DNA from: Gongronella butleri
Taxonomy: Eukaryota; Mucoromycota; Mucoromycetes; Mucorales; Cunninghamellaceae
Reading direction: 5' to 3'
Length of the DNA: 64,000 nucleotides
NCBI GenBank assembly: GCA_025201375.1
Contig: JAIWZP010000018.1
Location: forward strand, 372,001-436,000
Shown: in pieces, positions 46,863-58,487 of the stretch
Numbering within the stretch: the first letter of the stretch is position 1
How the letters are laid out: each line of letters opens with the position of its first letter
Program-made: the position numbers and the translations under genes
The notes under the pieces: generated by a model
Database searches by the model: none
Told to the model about the DNA's origin: nothing
Seen by the model: the letters and a program-made list of their open reading frames with translations, nothing else

Positions 46863-49100
46863 ACTTTTTAAGCGTATTTCTTGCATTTCTCAGCTTATGA
46901 TACGTGCACTTTAGATGCCCACCTCACTTTTTTAAATGATACCCGTTCACTATACATTGTAAATACGCGAGCTGTTATAATAAAATTTGATCTGTTTTAC
47001 ATCTGTACGTAATTTATGAATTATTATAAAAAAATGCATTGTTTGTTCTTAGCCCGTTGGCTCTGATTCTATGATATCAGAAAACAAAAAAGAAAAAAGA
47101 AAAGGGGAAGAAGGGGAAAAGGTGAATAAAAGGAGGGAAAGTCGCTTTGGAAGAGAGATTTGCATATCATAAGCATCCGAATTGTCCTGTCTATGGTATA
47201 TATGTGAGGGGGGACCGTGGAAGAACAAAAAGGGACAGCGCAAAAAAAAATAGGTTTCAATACGAAATATGAAAAAACAGAGGGAAGAGAATAATAGGAC
47301 TACAGTAAAGGATGGGCTTTTTATTTATAAAAAGTGCTTTATCATACGTGGAAAGGAAAGAGACGTTTAAATAGGCTATGGAAAGAGACAATGGGGCGAT
47401 TTCAGTGTCAGGCACCACGCGTCAGAGCGTGCGTTCAACTGAGCTTCAATGCAGGGTCTGATCTGCTGCGCATCGTCCCGATCAATGCCAAAATTGACAT
47501 GCACTGATGCACGCGCCAATTGCCCTACCACTGGACACGAAAAAGACAGAATGGAAGGCGGATACCGATATATCGTAAGTGGAGTTGGGGCAATGCCAGT
47601 TGTGCGTGTGAACGGCAGCAATGATGCCCGCGACGGACCGAATTGGCGTCGAGAACAGATGACGCCACGCCTGAATCCATACAAAAATCTTCACTGGGCA
47701 CGTGAAGACTAAGTGGGGTCATCCTCGGTGGCAAGTCTGCACACATGGCGGCGAGGGAAGGGGGACTGGGCAGGTATGTGATAATGGCAGTCCTCAAAGG
47801 CAAGTAATAACAAAAATGCAAAAAAAAAAACGAGCACAACTGACACAGACCACCCCCCCTTTTTTTTGTTTCCCTGAGCCTTTTGTTTTACGTGGGGCGC
47901 TCACGCCAAGAATGACCCAATCAAGAAGCAGCCACGACAAGCATATCGTGTTCCCAATTCTTTTTCTATTTTTGCAGGATCTCACTTTTTGTTTTCTCAC
48001 TTTTTTGCTCAAGTGTTGGCTTCCCTCTGGATACGGCGCGCTCAATGGATGATAGGCGCAATGAATGACTTGTTCATGGATGCGTATCCTCCGGCCAGCA
48101 AGTCGTAATTGGCGCTGAAAGTACAACTTCAATTGCATCTCTAGTCATTGTCTTTTTCAAAAAAAAAAAAAAAAAAAAAAAAAAGGAAGGCGAAGGTGCC
48201 TATCATATCATAGCCTCTCTCGGAGCACTGCTTTCGAGATGTTCAAACGCCGACGCGACACTCTTCATGCATGTTGTCCCACCCATTTTTTTTTTTTTGG
48301 ATCCTGTCGCTTCCGCCCTACTTGCACAATTCGACCACGCTCTTGCTGGGTGTGTTCTTATCATTTACCATTTGATCTTTCTCGTGTGCAATGTTGGTTT
48401 CATTCTGCATGTCCATTTTTCTCCAATTTTTGTTTTGGGGCCAGGACAAAAAAAAAGGAGACGCAGAACAATCCCTTTGTCTATGCTCATGACGCTGAGT
48501 TTGAATACGCGAAAAAGGGACATTGCCCTTTTTACTGCTTTTTTCTTTATTCTCTTTGTCTTTTTGCTCTCGTTTTTTTCTCTCTTTCACATTTTTCCCT
48601 TTTCAAACGGATAATGATCAATATGCAAAGTTATATGTCATTCTTTTGCGTGTCATTGTCAAAACAAGCACCACGCTGGATCCTCAGGAAATCGATTTCC
48701 GCGGCAGTGCATCATGAGGAGGCTGCCATACCCTGTAAAATCAAAGTCTACCATTGCCCAGACATTTTTTTTTATTGCGAACAATGGTCCAACCTCGACA
48801 GCAATGGCTGCAAATAAGGCTCATGGATGCTGCGAAATTAAGTCCTCGTTCTGTTCCAAAGTGCCACGACGTGAAAAGTTGAAAATGGCATTGTCAAAGT
48901 GTCTTGGAAAGAGTCAGTGCCTTTTTGGACGTTGGCTGTGCCACTCGCTGGTGGTGAAATGGCATTAATCTCAATACTTGCAAGACATTTTTCCCTTTTC
49001 AACATTTTCGTGTGGTGTCTTTTTTTCCTCCTCTTCCTTTTTTTTCTTCTGTTTTTCCTCCTCTTATTGTCACTTTCCGCGTTATTCTGATTGTTGGATC
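46863..49100. other. 2.2-kb gene-free stretch
   Basis: A/T-rich in its first 500 bases, with one TACAGTA near 47302 and a 30-base A run near 48160-48184. Short frames on both strands (for example 47376-47684 minus and 48267-48614 plus) show no recognisable motif or coherent splice partners. The last 300 bases are T-rich and precede the start of the zinc-finger gene. Confidence 0.5.
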
Positions 49101-52100
49101 ATGAAAAGAATCGCGTCAACTTGTAAGCCGCGTCGCACCGCGTTGGATGTCACATTCTTATTCCTCTTTTTTTAGCCACCATTGGTGGTGCAGACGCAAA
49201 ACGACCAGCGACAAGTAGGAAAAGAGCGTGTATCAGAATGATGACAGTGCCTGACCTGCGGCTGCCTTTCTTTTTTTTGTAACAGTGGACACCCCTGTAT
49301 ACGTGGGTGACGACGACGACGCCCCGAGCGACGCGCAGAGCGAGGAAGCTGGTTCTGTTGACCTGTCCGACGACCATCCCAATGATGATGAAGCGAGCGA
49401 CACGCAGCAAGAGGAGCCTGACACACAGGACAACACGAACGCTCAATCAGACAGCGACGCACACCATGACGAGCCCAGCGACTCGGGCGATGATTCAGGC
49501 GACGATTTTGGCGACCCATCGAGCGACGAGTCAGATGATGAATCCGACGATCCATTGAGTGACGAATTTGACGTTTCATCGAGCGACGAGTCGGTCGAAG
49601 ATCTGGATGATGTGGAAGATGTGGATTTTGTGCCCACGGATGACGGCACTGACACGGAGACGGACGAAATGGACGACAATGTCACCCTAGTGCCCCGCGA
49701 CAACCGCCTGATGATCGAAAATGGACGCTCATCCAGCTTCACCGTGAATCTCGGTGGCCAAGAATACCCTGGTTCAAATCGCATGGAGCCAGGCTACATT
49801 ATAGCCGAGATGCCAAACGTGCTCTTTGTCGGCGTGTTTGGCGGTGATGGCATTCACCATTTCGCGCGGCATATCTTTGGTATTGGTTTTGCCGTTCTGC
49901 ACATCATTGATCTCGTGCGCATCGCCCAGCATATTGGTGTCCCCAGTCCAAAGTTGAGGTGAGTTTCTAAAGTACACTTTATGACTTATTTTTTTCTGAT
50001 TTCATGTCTTTTCTTTTTGCCATGGCGCTGAAAAAGTTTGCGCGCAGAGACAGTGGTGAGCGTGTTGGCTGCCGGACGCTTAGGTAGGGTGACATGGAGT
50101 GCGGTCGACCGACAGATCGAGCGCGATTGGACTACCACGGGCCTGCCATCCTCTCGTGTCATCGATACAGATCTGGACGTCTTGAATTTGTGGTTCCCGG
50201 TGCCATCACCGCTTACGCCCCACTACATCGACACTTTTTTGTTGCTGTTTTTGGGCATTTGGTGGGCTGATGGCTCATGTATATTCTCGGTGCCAGAAAG
50301 CAACGTTGTGCAATGCGCCCAAGCAACCATCTGTGCGCGCGACGTGAACATCCTTAACTGGATTGGCGAGCGATGGCATCAAATTGGTGGCGAAGACGGC
50401 GCCATAGCATGGCGTAACACTGTCCACGTGTGGTCAATCTTGTTGACGCCCGCGCATGTCGACAATCGTCGGCTTTTTACCCGCGCCACGCGGTTGGCGT
50501 CTACCATCCTGGATCCGTTGCCCCCCAAAATCCAAGCCATCCACACGTTGCTCAGCAACGACGATGTGCCAGTGACCGCTTTTAGCGCCAAGGTGAATAT
50601 GGTGCTATTCACTGATTTTGTTGCTCCTGTAGCAAATGACCCGCTTGGACGCGTAGTGGCGCAGTGAGTGCTCGAAAAAAAAAATGAACCAAATGGACCT
50701 CATTTATTTTTTTTAGAGATTTTTATCGTGCGAACGTGTTCATGGTCAATGAGTTTCTGCGTGTCCTGGGCCAGCCAGAAATTGAAAACATCAATGAATT
50801 GGATCTGACAGCCTTCCTGCGATCACTCCTTGCCTTTCAAAATCCCCAGCAAACAATGCAAGGCCACGCATTGGTGGCCTATACGCGGCTGTTGACGCGT
50901 CGAGCGCTGCCATTAACCATCGAGCCACAAAACACGCGAATCGTAAGTTTAAAATATACAAACGCGTGGTGTTTAACCCTTTTTATCCTCTAGGCTGGCC
51001 ACCGATGCGCCGAATGTGACATGGTCATTCGCCACAGACGAGACTTTGAGCGGCATCAAGTCCAAGCTCACAACCATGTAAGGGAAACATCATTTGCACC
51101 AAGCAAAGAAAAAGAAAATCTCACTCGTTGCTTTTCGTTTTTGTTTTGTGTCAGCCAATGTATCCTTGCACGGAGCCGGCATGCGAGGGCATCTTCATTC
51201 ATCTTTATTCATTGGCGTTGCACATTCGCAACGTGCACGCAGGCCCACAAACACGCGTAAATGACGGCGCTCTGCGTTTAAAGTTGGACCCAAGCTCATA
51301 AAAAAAAATTTTTTTTTATGCAGCATCGCCTCCCATGTCCAATGGAGACTTGCACCCTTACGTTCACGACGCGGACGCTGCTTCGACAGCACCTGTTGCA
51401 AACACACGGAGAAGACGTGAGTGGCAAAGGTGTTCATTGACAAAACGAGGCTCATTATTTTCTCTTTTAGACCGCGCATGCATGCCCTGACGCACACTGT
51501 GATTTGGTTTTCCCCAACATGGAAGACCGCGATGAGCATGCGCGTCGCCACGAGCGCAATTTCGTAAGTTTGAGTTGCTTGTTTGACATCAATGTTGAAA
51601 AAATAAGCAAAACAACAATTTAAAATGGTCAAATTCTTGTTTTTTATTAGTTTGCTTGTGTGTATTGCCCTTACCACTCTGCAAACCGGTCCGATTTAAG
51701 TCAACATTATCAAGCTCAACATCAAAATCTCATGGATGGCACACGCTACAGATGCCCACACCCTGGATGCCCTCAGACTCACGCAAAACCCTACGGTATT
51801 CTGCATCATTTCTATATGGTGCACCAGGTAAATGATCATGAGCTATTTGTCGTTTTGCATATTGAAAAATATCTCTTGGTGGGGTACAGAAAGCGCGGCA
51901 CAGATGCAATCAAGAGGGATGCGTGTACGAGACAGCGGTGCGAGGCAAAATGCATCGCCATTTGCTGGCCGTGCACGGCATTCGATGGGAAAGAATCCTA
52001 CGAATGAATCGTCTGCGTGTGAATCAACAACAGGTAAGCATCAGATGCTTGTCAATTTCAATGGCACTCACTTTCCTTTTTTTCTCTTGTAGATGCATGC

Positions 52101-53372
52101 CTGCACACTTGATAATTGTCTTTGGTGGTTCCCCAACCAAGCAGACCGCGACGCGCACGTGTCACGTCACGGAGATCGCGCTGTAAGCATCAAATGCGAA
52201 AAACAAGGGCTCAACTCATCCATTTTTATGTTGTAGAATGCGTGTTTTCATTGCGCGCACAACGCCAATTCAGCGACAGATCTCACGCAACATTATCGAG
52301 AAGCCCATCCGCAGAGCTTCCAAGAAGGACGTTATCATTGTCCAATTGACGATTGCACGCACCACGCTGTCGACCGATCAAAACTGTATTCCCACATTTT
52401 GGCAGCGCATCAGGTAAGACGATTTTTGAGTTTTATATCCTTTGGTTCACTGACTAGTCTCGTTTTTTTTTTTTTTACACAGAATGCCATCCTGAAATGT
52501 GACCAACAAGGCTGCCATCACGAAACCACCAATGACACCGCCATGACAACGCATTATCGCCGAATTCATGAAATGCCACGACCTCGTATACGCCATGGCC
52601 GTTCGCGTATGAATCAACAACAGGTAAGCATCAGGTGCTCGTCAATTGCAATGCACTCATTATCCTGTTTTTTTGTAGATGCATGCTTGCACACATGATG
52701 ATTGTCTTTGGTGGTTCCTCAGCCAAGCGGACCGCGACGCACACATGTTAATTCATGGAGATCGCGCTGTAAGCATCAAATGCGACAAAACAAGGGCTCA
52801 ACAGAGCCATTTTTGTGTTGTAGAATGGGTGTTTTCATTGCGCGCACAACGCCAATTCAGCCACAGATTTGACACAACACTACAGACAAGCCCATCCAGA
52901 CATATTCCATGAAGGTCGATACCATTGTCCAGTTGACGATTGCACGTACCACGCTGTCGACCGATCAATCCTGTATTCCCACATTTTGGCAGCGCATCAG
53001 GTAAGACGATTTTTGATTTTTATGTCCTTTGGCTCACTGACTATTCTCGTTTTTTATTTATTTTTTACGCAGAATGCCATCTTGAAATGTGACCAACAAG
53101 GCTGCCATCACGAAACCACCAACGATACCGCCATGACGGACCATTATCGCCGAGCTCATCAAGTGCCACGACCTCGTCCCCATGGCAATGCGGCACCAGC
53201 AGCTCGCCCCGCAGCAGCGCGTCAGACCCCAGCACGTACCGCTCGCTCCGCAACAGCGCGTCAAAACCCAGCACGTGCAGCTCGTCCCGCAACGCCGCGT
53301 CGAAACCCAGCGCGTGCAGCTCGCCCCGCAACACTGCGCCGAAACCCAGCGCGTGCTGGTCGCCGCACCTAA
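49101..53372 (+). CDS. Candidate LAGLIDADG homing-endonuclease-like protein with 15 C2H2 zinc fingers
   Basis: Seventeen exons join in frame to 1084 residues: 49101-49122, 49176-49214, 49286-49958, 50037-50663, 50717-50942, 50994-51077, 51155-51256, 51324-51416, 51471-51563, 51651-51827, 51890-52033, 52093-52182, 52237-52413, 52483-52623, 52679-52768, 52824-53000, 53073-53372. Residues ~24-165 are very acidic. Two LAGLIDADG-like helices follow, each ending in Asp-Gly: LFVGVFGGDG (~200) and LLFLGIWWADGS (~315). The second leads into ATICARDVNILNWIGERW, a typical post-motif pattern. From ~530 on, fifteen fingers of form C-x2/4-C-x12-H-x3/4-H lie one or two per exon, all on phase-0 introns. The C-terminus is an Ala/Arg/Pro-rich repeat. 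Domain order recalls yeast HO. The first two tiny exons and the exon 4 acceptor (aaaaag) are the weakest parts. It could instead be a transcription factor carrying a decayed nuclease domain. Confidence 0.72.
51471..53300 (+). repeat. Three-exon block repeated three times within the zinc-finger gene
   Basis: Exons 9-11, 12-14 and 15-17 have matching sizes (93/90/90, 177/177/177, then 144/141 and a 300-base last exon). Blocks 2 and 3, offset by 586 bases, are nearly identical in exons and very similar in introns; both begin their second intron with gtaagcatcaaatgcga and end exons with identical words. Block 1 is more diverged. Each block encodes four C2H2 fingers. Confidence 0.93.
53212..53366 (+). 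repeat. 39-bp coding tandem repeat at the 3' end of the zinc-finger gene
   Basis: About four units of a 39-base sequence containing cgtcaaaacccagcacgtgc and agctcgtcccgcaac encode a 13-residue Ala-Arg-Pro-Ala-Thr-x-Arg-x-Asn-Pro-Ala-Arg motif. The repeat is confined to the last exon, after the final finger, and is absent from the two earlier block copies. It gives a basic, probably disordered tail. Confidence 0.88.
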
Positions 53373-53816
53373 CATTTCAAAAAAAAAAAAAAACATCGTA
53401 ACAATTGCTCTATGTTTCCTTTTAGCGCAATTCTGATACCGATCACAGCCCCATCTTTCAGTCCATTTTCTGTTCTTACCCTATAAATCTCTTTGTCGCA
53501 TGAAAAGGCAAATTCTCCTTGTGCATTTCAATAAAAAAAACGCTCATTGAATTTACCATCAAATTTTCCGTGAAAATCATCACATGTTCATTTTGAGATG
53601 CGAGCCAAGTGTCGTTTTTAGGCCAGAAACGCGTCCAAATGTGAAATTGGAAGGTGGAAATCTTGGGACGCGACTGGCTTCTACCAATAAAGCAAGCGGA
53701 CGCTCTCCTTTTTATTATCCTTTGAATTGTCAGGGCGCGTCGATTAGGTGACAAAAATGGAAAAAACCGGCCATTTCGTTGTCCACGCCAAAAAAAAAAG
53801 ATAAAACATTTAAATC
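53373..53816. other. Spacer between the zinc-finger gene and the methyltransferase pseudogene
   Basis: About 440 bases, A/T-rich, with an A run at 53380-53393. No gene is seen. It includes the 3' end of the zinc-finger gene and the lost upstream part of the pseudogene. Confidence 0.55.
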
Positions 53817-55906
53817 TTGATTGGCGCGCCGTCGCCGGTGTCGCACCGCTCCATTATGGCCTATCTTCGTCTCTTTGCCACCAAAAACGAATACATTCTC
53901 AGTTGCCCGGACGACGCGTTTACTTGGTACCATTCAACGCATCGGGCGCGAATTGACGAATTGATCGCCAAAAAATTCAAAAAAAAAAAATGCCGCGTCA
54001 CATTCCAGTCTCTCGATCCTGTTGACAAGATTTTGAAGCGCTTTTACGCTGCGCATCTCTTGGACGCCCTTGATCGAAAGCACAAAAGAAGCCACGTTCG
54101 ATATTACACGCCGCAATCCGTCGTCCAATTTATGTAGGATCGCTGTTTCCAAGGCATCGATTGTGGCGATATCCTTTCTCAGCCAACGCGACGCATTTTT
54201 GACCCATACATGGGGGTTGGCGCTTTCCTTTGCCAATATTTGGTTCGCGTGCATCATGCTGCACTGCAGAATAATGAATTGTGGCATGACAGCTCTGCAC
54301 TCAAGTCGATGTTTATGCAATTGCCAAGCTGCCTGTGGGGAGTGGAGATCGACCCTTTTGCCTATCGACTTTGCAAACTCAATGTCATTATACATCTGTT
54401 TCCATTGTATTTGCGCTGTGTGATGCGCTGTGTGATGCTCGGAGTCTCATTCCAAGGATTGGAGTTTGATCAGTTATGTCTGTTTTGCAATGACACACTC
54501 GTTTTGGCACTTCCAGACGCGCAATTGCACGCGTGGGAGCACAATAAGCTCGTGAATCTCCGCAACCCGGCTCAATTGCAATTTGACATGATCCTTGGCA
54601 ATCCGCCCTATGTTCAACGACACCACAGCTTTGAAGCCAAGGCGATTGGTTCCATCTACGACCTCAGCTTGCTTGGTTCGCGGAATGTCCAAGCTTACAA
54701 TACTTTTTGGTTTTTTGTCTCGAGCGTCTGCATCCAGCTGGGCAGCTCTGCCTCATCACTCCAACACAATGGCTTCTGCATCGCTTTGGCTCGGCAATCA
54801 GGTAAAAAAAAAACGAATTGAGACGCGACGCGGCACGATTTGCTGACTTTTTTTTATTTATTTTTAGAGCCAAAATATGAGCCGCATTTCAATTGCTGGA
54901 GGGCTTTGTTTTCAAGACAAACAAGGTCTTTGCAAGAACAAAAACTGACTCGATCGTGCTTAGGGTGCGCAGGTCCCAAGAAGGCAAAGTGTGTTGATCA
55001 TTGATCTTTGTGGAACACAAGTCCCCTGCGGCCAAATTGTCAGAAATCCTCGAAATCTATGGCCGTCTCGCTCCAGAAATCATCGGTTCAAGATCGTGCA
55101 ACCATTGACTTTGGGCAGCTACAGCCCCCGGGCGCCACGCCAGCGCTTCTTTTTGGATCCCAACAATCTGAGCATCACACCACAAAGCTTGTACATCACG
55201 CTCGCTTATTCAAGTAAAACGAAACAAATGATGGGCTTCATTCTAAGCGACGACGGCACCTGCGGCGATGACGAATTCAGCGCTTTCTGCGAAGAAGCGG
55301 CCTATCTATTCTTCACCGGTCTGCTCAATTTCGCTATTTCTCTTTCACGTGCTGTAGACACGATGTGGACGGTCATCTTTACGGCAGCGATGTCGCCACG
55401 CTGCCTAATGCACCGCCGACGGCCATTCACGCGCAAACCACCGCACTCTCGGTCCAAGTGCAAATCGATTTGCGCGATCGCATTTTTGCCATGAATTCGG
55501 ACCTCTCCAAGGGCCAAAGCCGACCAATTCTCTGCGCTCACTCACTTGGGATCTCGATCAGAGTGCCATTGACATTGTCAATCAGCACGTTGTGTTTGTC
55601 AACAATGAGGAGGCGCCGCCCTGCAGTAATGCCATGGATCTCGCGCTTGCTCAAGGTCGCGGCTCGGCTTCTGATCGTCTCATCCGCCTCATGGTTGCCC
55701 ATTCACTGATGCAGCATGCCATTGAGCACGTTGTATACGATCTCTACCAGGTGCCTTGGGATCTGTGCGAAAGAATTCAGCGCGAACAAGAATTGTCGCT
55801 CAATGCACAATGGGTAAAATATCAAATCCCCCTTGCAACTTGCCGAGTATATCCTCAATGGTTCCACTATGGTGCAATCCATGGCCATTTCCTAGTTTTT
55901 GATTAA
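53817..55906 (+). pseudogene. Broken copy of the Eco57I-like DNA methyltransferase
   Basis: Parallels the intact gene from about residue 215 to its C-terminus. Matching blocks are RYYTP, the SAM motif DPYMGVGAF, GVEIDPFAYRLCKLNVIIHLFPL, ILGNPPY, PRQRFFLDPN and QHAIEHVVYDLYQ. Damage: the N-terminal exon is missing; an in-frame TAG at 54136-54138 stands where the intact gene has a Trp codon; an intron position is kept after 54801 but the frame is then lost; about 250 residues of the middle are deleted near 54990-55030; and further shifts split the C-terminal part into at least two frames. The long open stretch 54210-54801 suggests that inactivation is not ancient. Confidence 0.9.
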
Positions 55907-56144
55907 AAATAAAACAGAGTAGGCCAGCAAGTTGGACGGAAAAAAAAAAAGCTCCACTCCCCCCTTTTTTTTTGGGTGGGGGGACAATGAGGCCGGCAAC
56001 CCCATTTTTAATTCTCTTTGTTCCCTCGCATCGACTAAATTGAGGATCGACATCACCTTTTTAAAGAGTAAATGGCTCTATTTTCCTCTATTCAATTTTT
56101 TTTTCTTTTTTCATTCCTTTCATTTTTTTCTTAAGTCAACGATC

Positions 56145-56571
56145 ATGCTGCCAACATCTTACGTTTCTTGGGAAAGCGTGGAAGTGGATGATTCTTCTAA
56201 TTGGAGCCCATTGATTGCACAGCCGCTCTGTCGGATGCCCAAGCCATGCAATGCAACAAAATGATGAAACTCTTGGCATACGCTGTGAACAAGACCAAGG
56301 CAAAGGTTGCTCGCGAGCTGAGACTAAGACAAGGCAAATCAGGTAACAATTTGCGCATTGTGGATATGCGGAGCGCAAACTCATTTTTATTTCATATTTA
56401 TTTCAAACAGTTTGGATGTCTGTCGACGTGCCTGTTGCTAGCATTAAACCCATATTGAACCAGGCGAACAGCGATACTGATCTTGGTGACGAGACGAGCA
56501 TGGATCCCGATTGGGCGTCAAACGGTTATTGTTGTATAGAAGCGCTTACGACCGTGTATTTGGATAAGTAG
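56145..56571 (+). pseudogene. N-terminal fragment of a methyltransferase-family gene
   Basis: Two exon-like pieces flank an intron (about 56341-56410) at the same place as intron 1 of the intact methyltransferase. Piece 1 has KTKAKVARELRLRQGKS against SDVTATLLRAQGKP. Piece 2 has MDPDWASNGY against LDPAWAAENY, with the DVPVASIKPIL segment against DIPMDKVGTAL. A frame change near 56195 separates the first ~18 codons (MLPTSYVSWESVEVDD). The similarity stops at a TAG (56569-56571), so nothing of the catalytic part remains. Confidence 0.78.
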
Positions 56572-57090
56572 ACATGAAGCTTGTCATCCACATGTAGACA
56601 TTTGTGGCCCACTCGAGATCAAGCTCGTCTTGATTGGCGACACGTCTGTCGGGGTCGATTTGATTGAGCGATGTGCTGATCTTTGCAATTGGGATCTCAG
56701 GCATAGCGCCCTCTATTTTTTCCAAACAAAAAAAAAAAGGATGAGTACAAGCGCGCCAAAACACTCATTGCTGCTCTGTCATACCTTGTCTGCCCTGCTC
56801 GCGCAGCATTTGTGCCTGGACGGCCACCTTGATCTGCTTCATCGTCGCTTCCAACACTTTGACCGTGGCCTTGACTGTTTGTTTGGCCAATTTGTGATGG
56901 GCCAGCACCTCGTCCGGTGCGCCAGTATTGGGTAAAGGATCATCCACATCCATGTCGTCGCTCTTGTTTAGATCCTTGAAATGCATGACGTGCTTCTTGG
57001 CCTTTTTGGGATTCTTTGCAGCATGAGCGTGGACGGCCTTTACTTGCCGAAGATCCCGTTGTCTCAATGTGAAGAACATGAATGGAAAAG
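56546..57090 (-). pseudogene. Second N-terminal fragment of the methyltransferase family, inverted
   Basis: On the minus strand an acidic MDVDDPLPNTG segment and a helix ending in MLREQGRQG are followed by an intron (56784 down to about 56712). After it come MPEIPIAKISTSLNQI and LDLEWATNVYMWMTSFMST, matching MDKVGTALFSI and LDPAWAAENYVAMTSFMSV of the intact gene. The reading stops at 56546. It runs head-on into the + strand fragment, so the two truncated copies meet at their 3' ends with a short overlap. Confidence 0.78.
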
Positions 57091-57572
57091 ATAAAAAAAA
57101 TAAAGACAGCAAAGAAAAAAAGCGGAAATAGAACAAAATCGTTGCGTTGCATTTTATTCGAATTTTTTCTGAATTGATTGTCTCAATTAAAGAGAGACCT
57201 TTGTCAAGACAATGAAATTCACCATCTCGCCTCCTGAGCGCCGATCAGTATCTGGAAAAAAAAAATCAAAAAACATAAAAACGGTAGAATCGGTGTCATT
57301 TGGCTTGACACTACTTTTTATTTTTCATTATGCATGCGCTCAAAGTGAGCATTTACTGTTGAGAATGAAAATGGTAGAGCTGAGCATGAAGGGCAGGCCT
57401 TGGCAAGGATCATATTCATGCGAACGCGAAAATCACGATTTGAATCCCCGCGACGCGGCGTTTGATTGTCATGCAAATTTGATCTATTTTATTTTTGGTT
57501 TTTGGACAATGTGTTACAACTTTGAGCTAATTCAACGCGAGAATTTGGGTGTTGAGGAACCATGCTTCCTGT
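57091..57572. other. Spacer between methyltransferase fragments and the RasGEF gene
   Basis: About 480 bases, A/T-rich. A + strand frame of 130 codons (57212-57604) overlaps the RasGEF stop, has no motif and shows no coding-like composition, so it is not called. Confidence 0.5.
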
Positions 57573-58440
57573 TCAAGGCTCACAAAAGTGGCTTTCTTTG
57601 CTGATCTCGTCATTGTCCAGGCATTGCATCTTTTCCAATGCCATGGTCAGCGACGCCACGCGTGTAAATTGGTACCCGCGGCTGAGCACCTGGAAAGCCA
57701 GAATGTGCTTGATGATTGATGCTGAGAAACACGTAAAAAAAAAAAAAAAAAAAAAAGGATGATCAGCCCGCTGATTTCATTGTTCCCTCTCCCCCCCCCT
57801 TTTTTTTTTGTACCTGTGATTCTGAATTTGTTGTAATTGACCATTCGACCTTGCAGACGAGCATGCAACAGCTGATCTTGCATATCAAAATGCTTGGATG
57901 TACTGTTTTGGGATTGTACAGGTTCACGGTCAATCCAGGTGGGCAATTCAGCATTGAACACAAGGTCGGACAAGTAGAGACCTGTTGGTAGGTGTATGGA
58001 GATGCAAATAAAAAAAAAAGAGGGAGTGATGATCCAGTTTAGTCGTTGTTTTTTGTTTTTTTTTCATTGTCTTTGATGTCGTCACACGCATCCGCAGGCA
58101 TTTGTCTCCTTTTTTTACCTAAAAATGGGATGCAGCCAGACATCGTTGTTGTCCCTTGCGCTCTGCTTAGCACTGTTTCCAGGGCGGAAGCCTCATCGAC
58201 GTCATGCGTCGCTTTTGTCATTGCTTCACGAACGTTTTTCCAATTGCGGAAAGGCTTGGCCAGCTCCTTTAGCTCGCCAAAGGCTTGGAGCTCTCGCTGA
58301 TCAACACGGCGCCACGATTGCTCGAGGCGCGTCACCGATGGCGATTGCAGCCCCAAAAGAATCTGCATCAGCGTGCTGTAATTGCGGTGCTGGTGGCATT
58401 TCTATGTATGGGAAAAATGGCAAGTCAAGATCATTGTCAA

Positions 58441-58487
<47 letters not shown>

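Noticed and set aside
49101..53372. Two or more separate zinc-finger genes
   Set aside because: All 17 exons join through consistent phases, and the repeated blocks have no start codon context or stop between them; one gene with internal duplication is simpler.
57212..57604. 130-codon + strand gene
   Set aside because: It overlaps the well-supported RasGEF stop, has A/T-rich composition unlike neighbouring exons and no recognisable motif.
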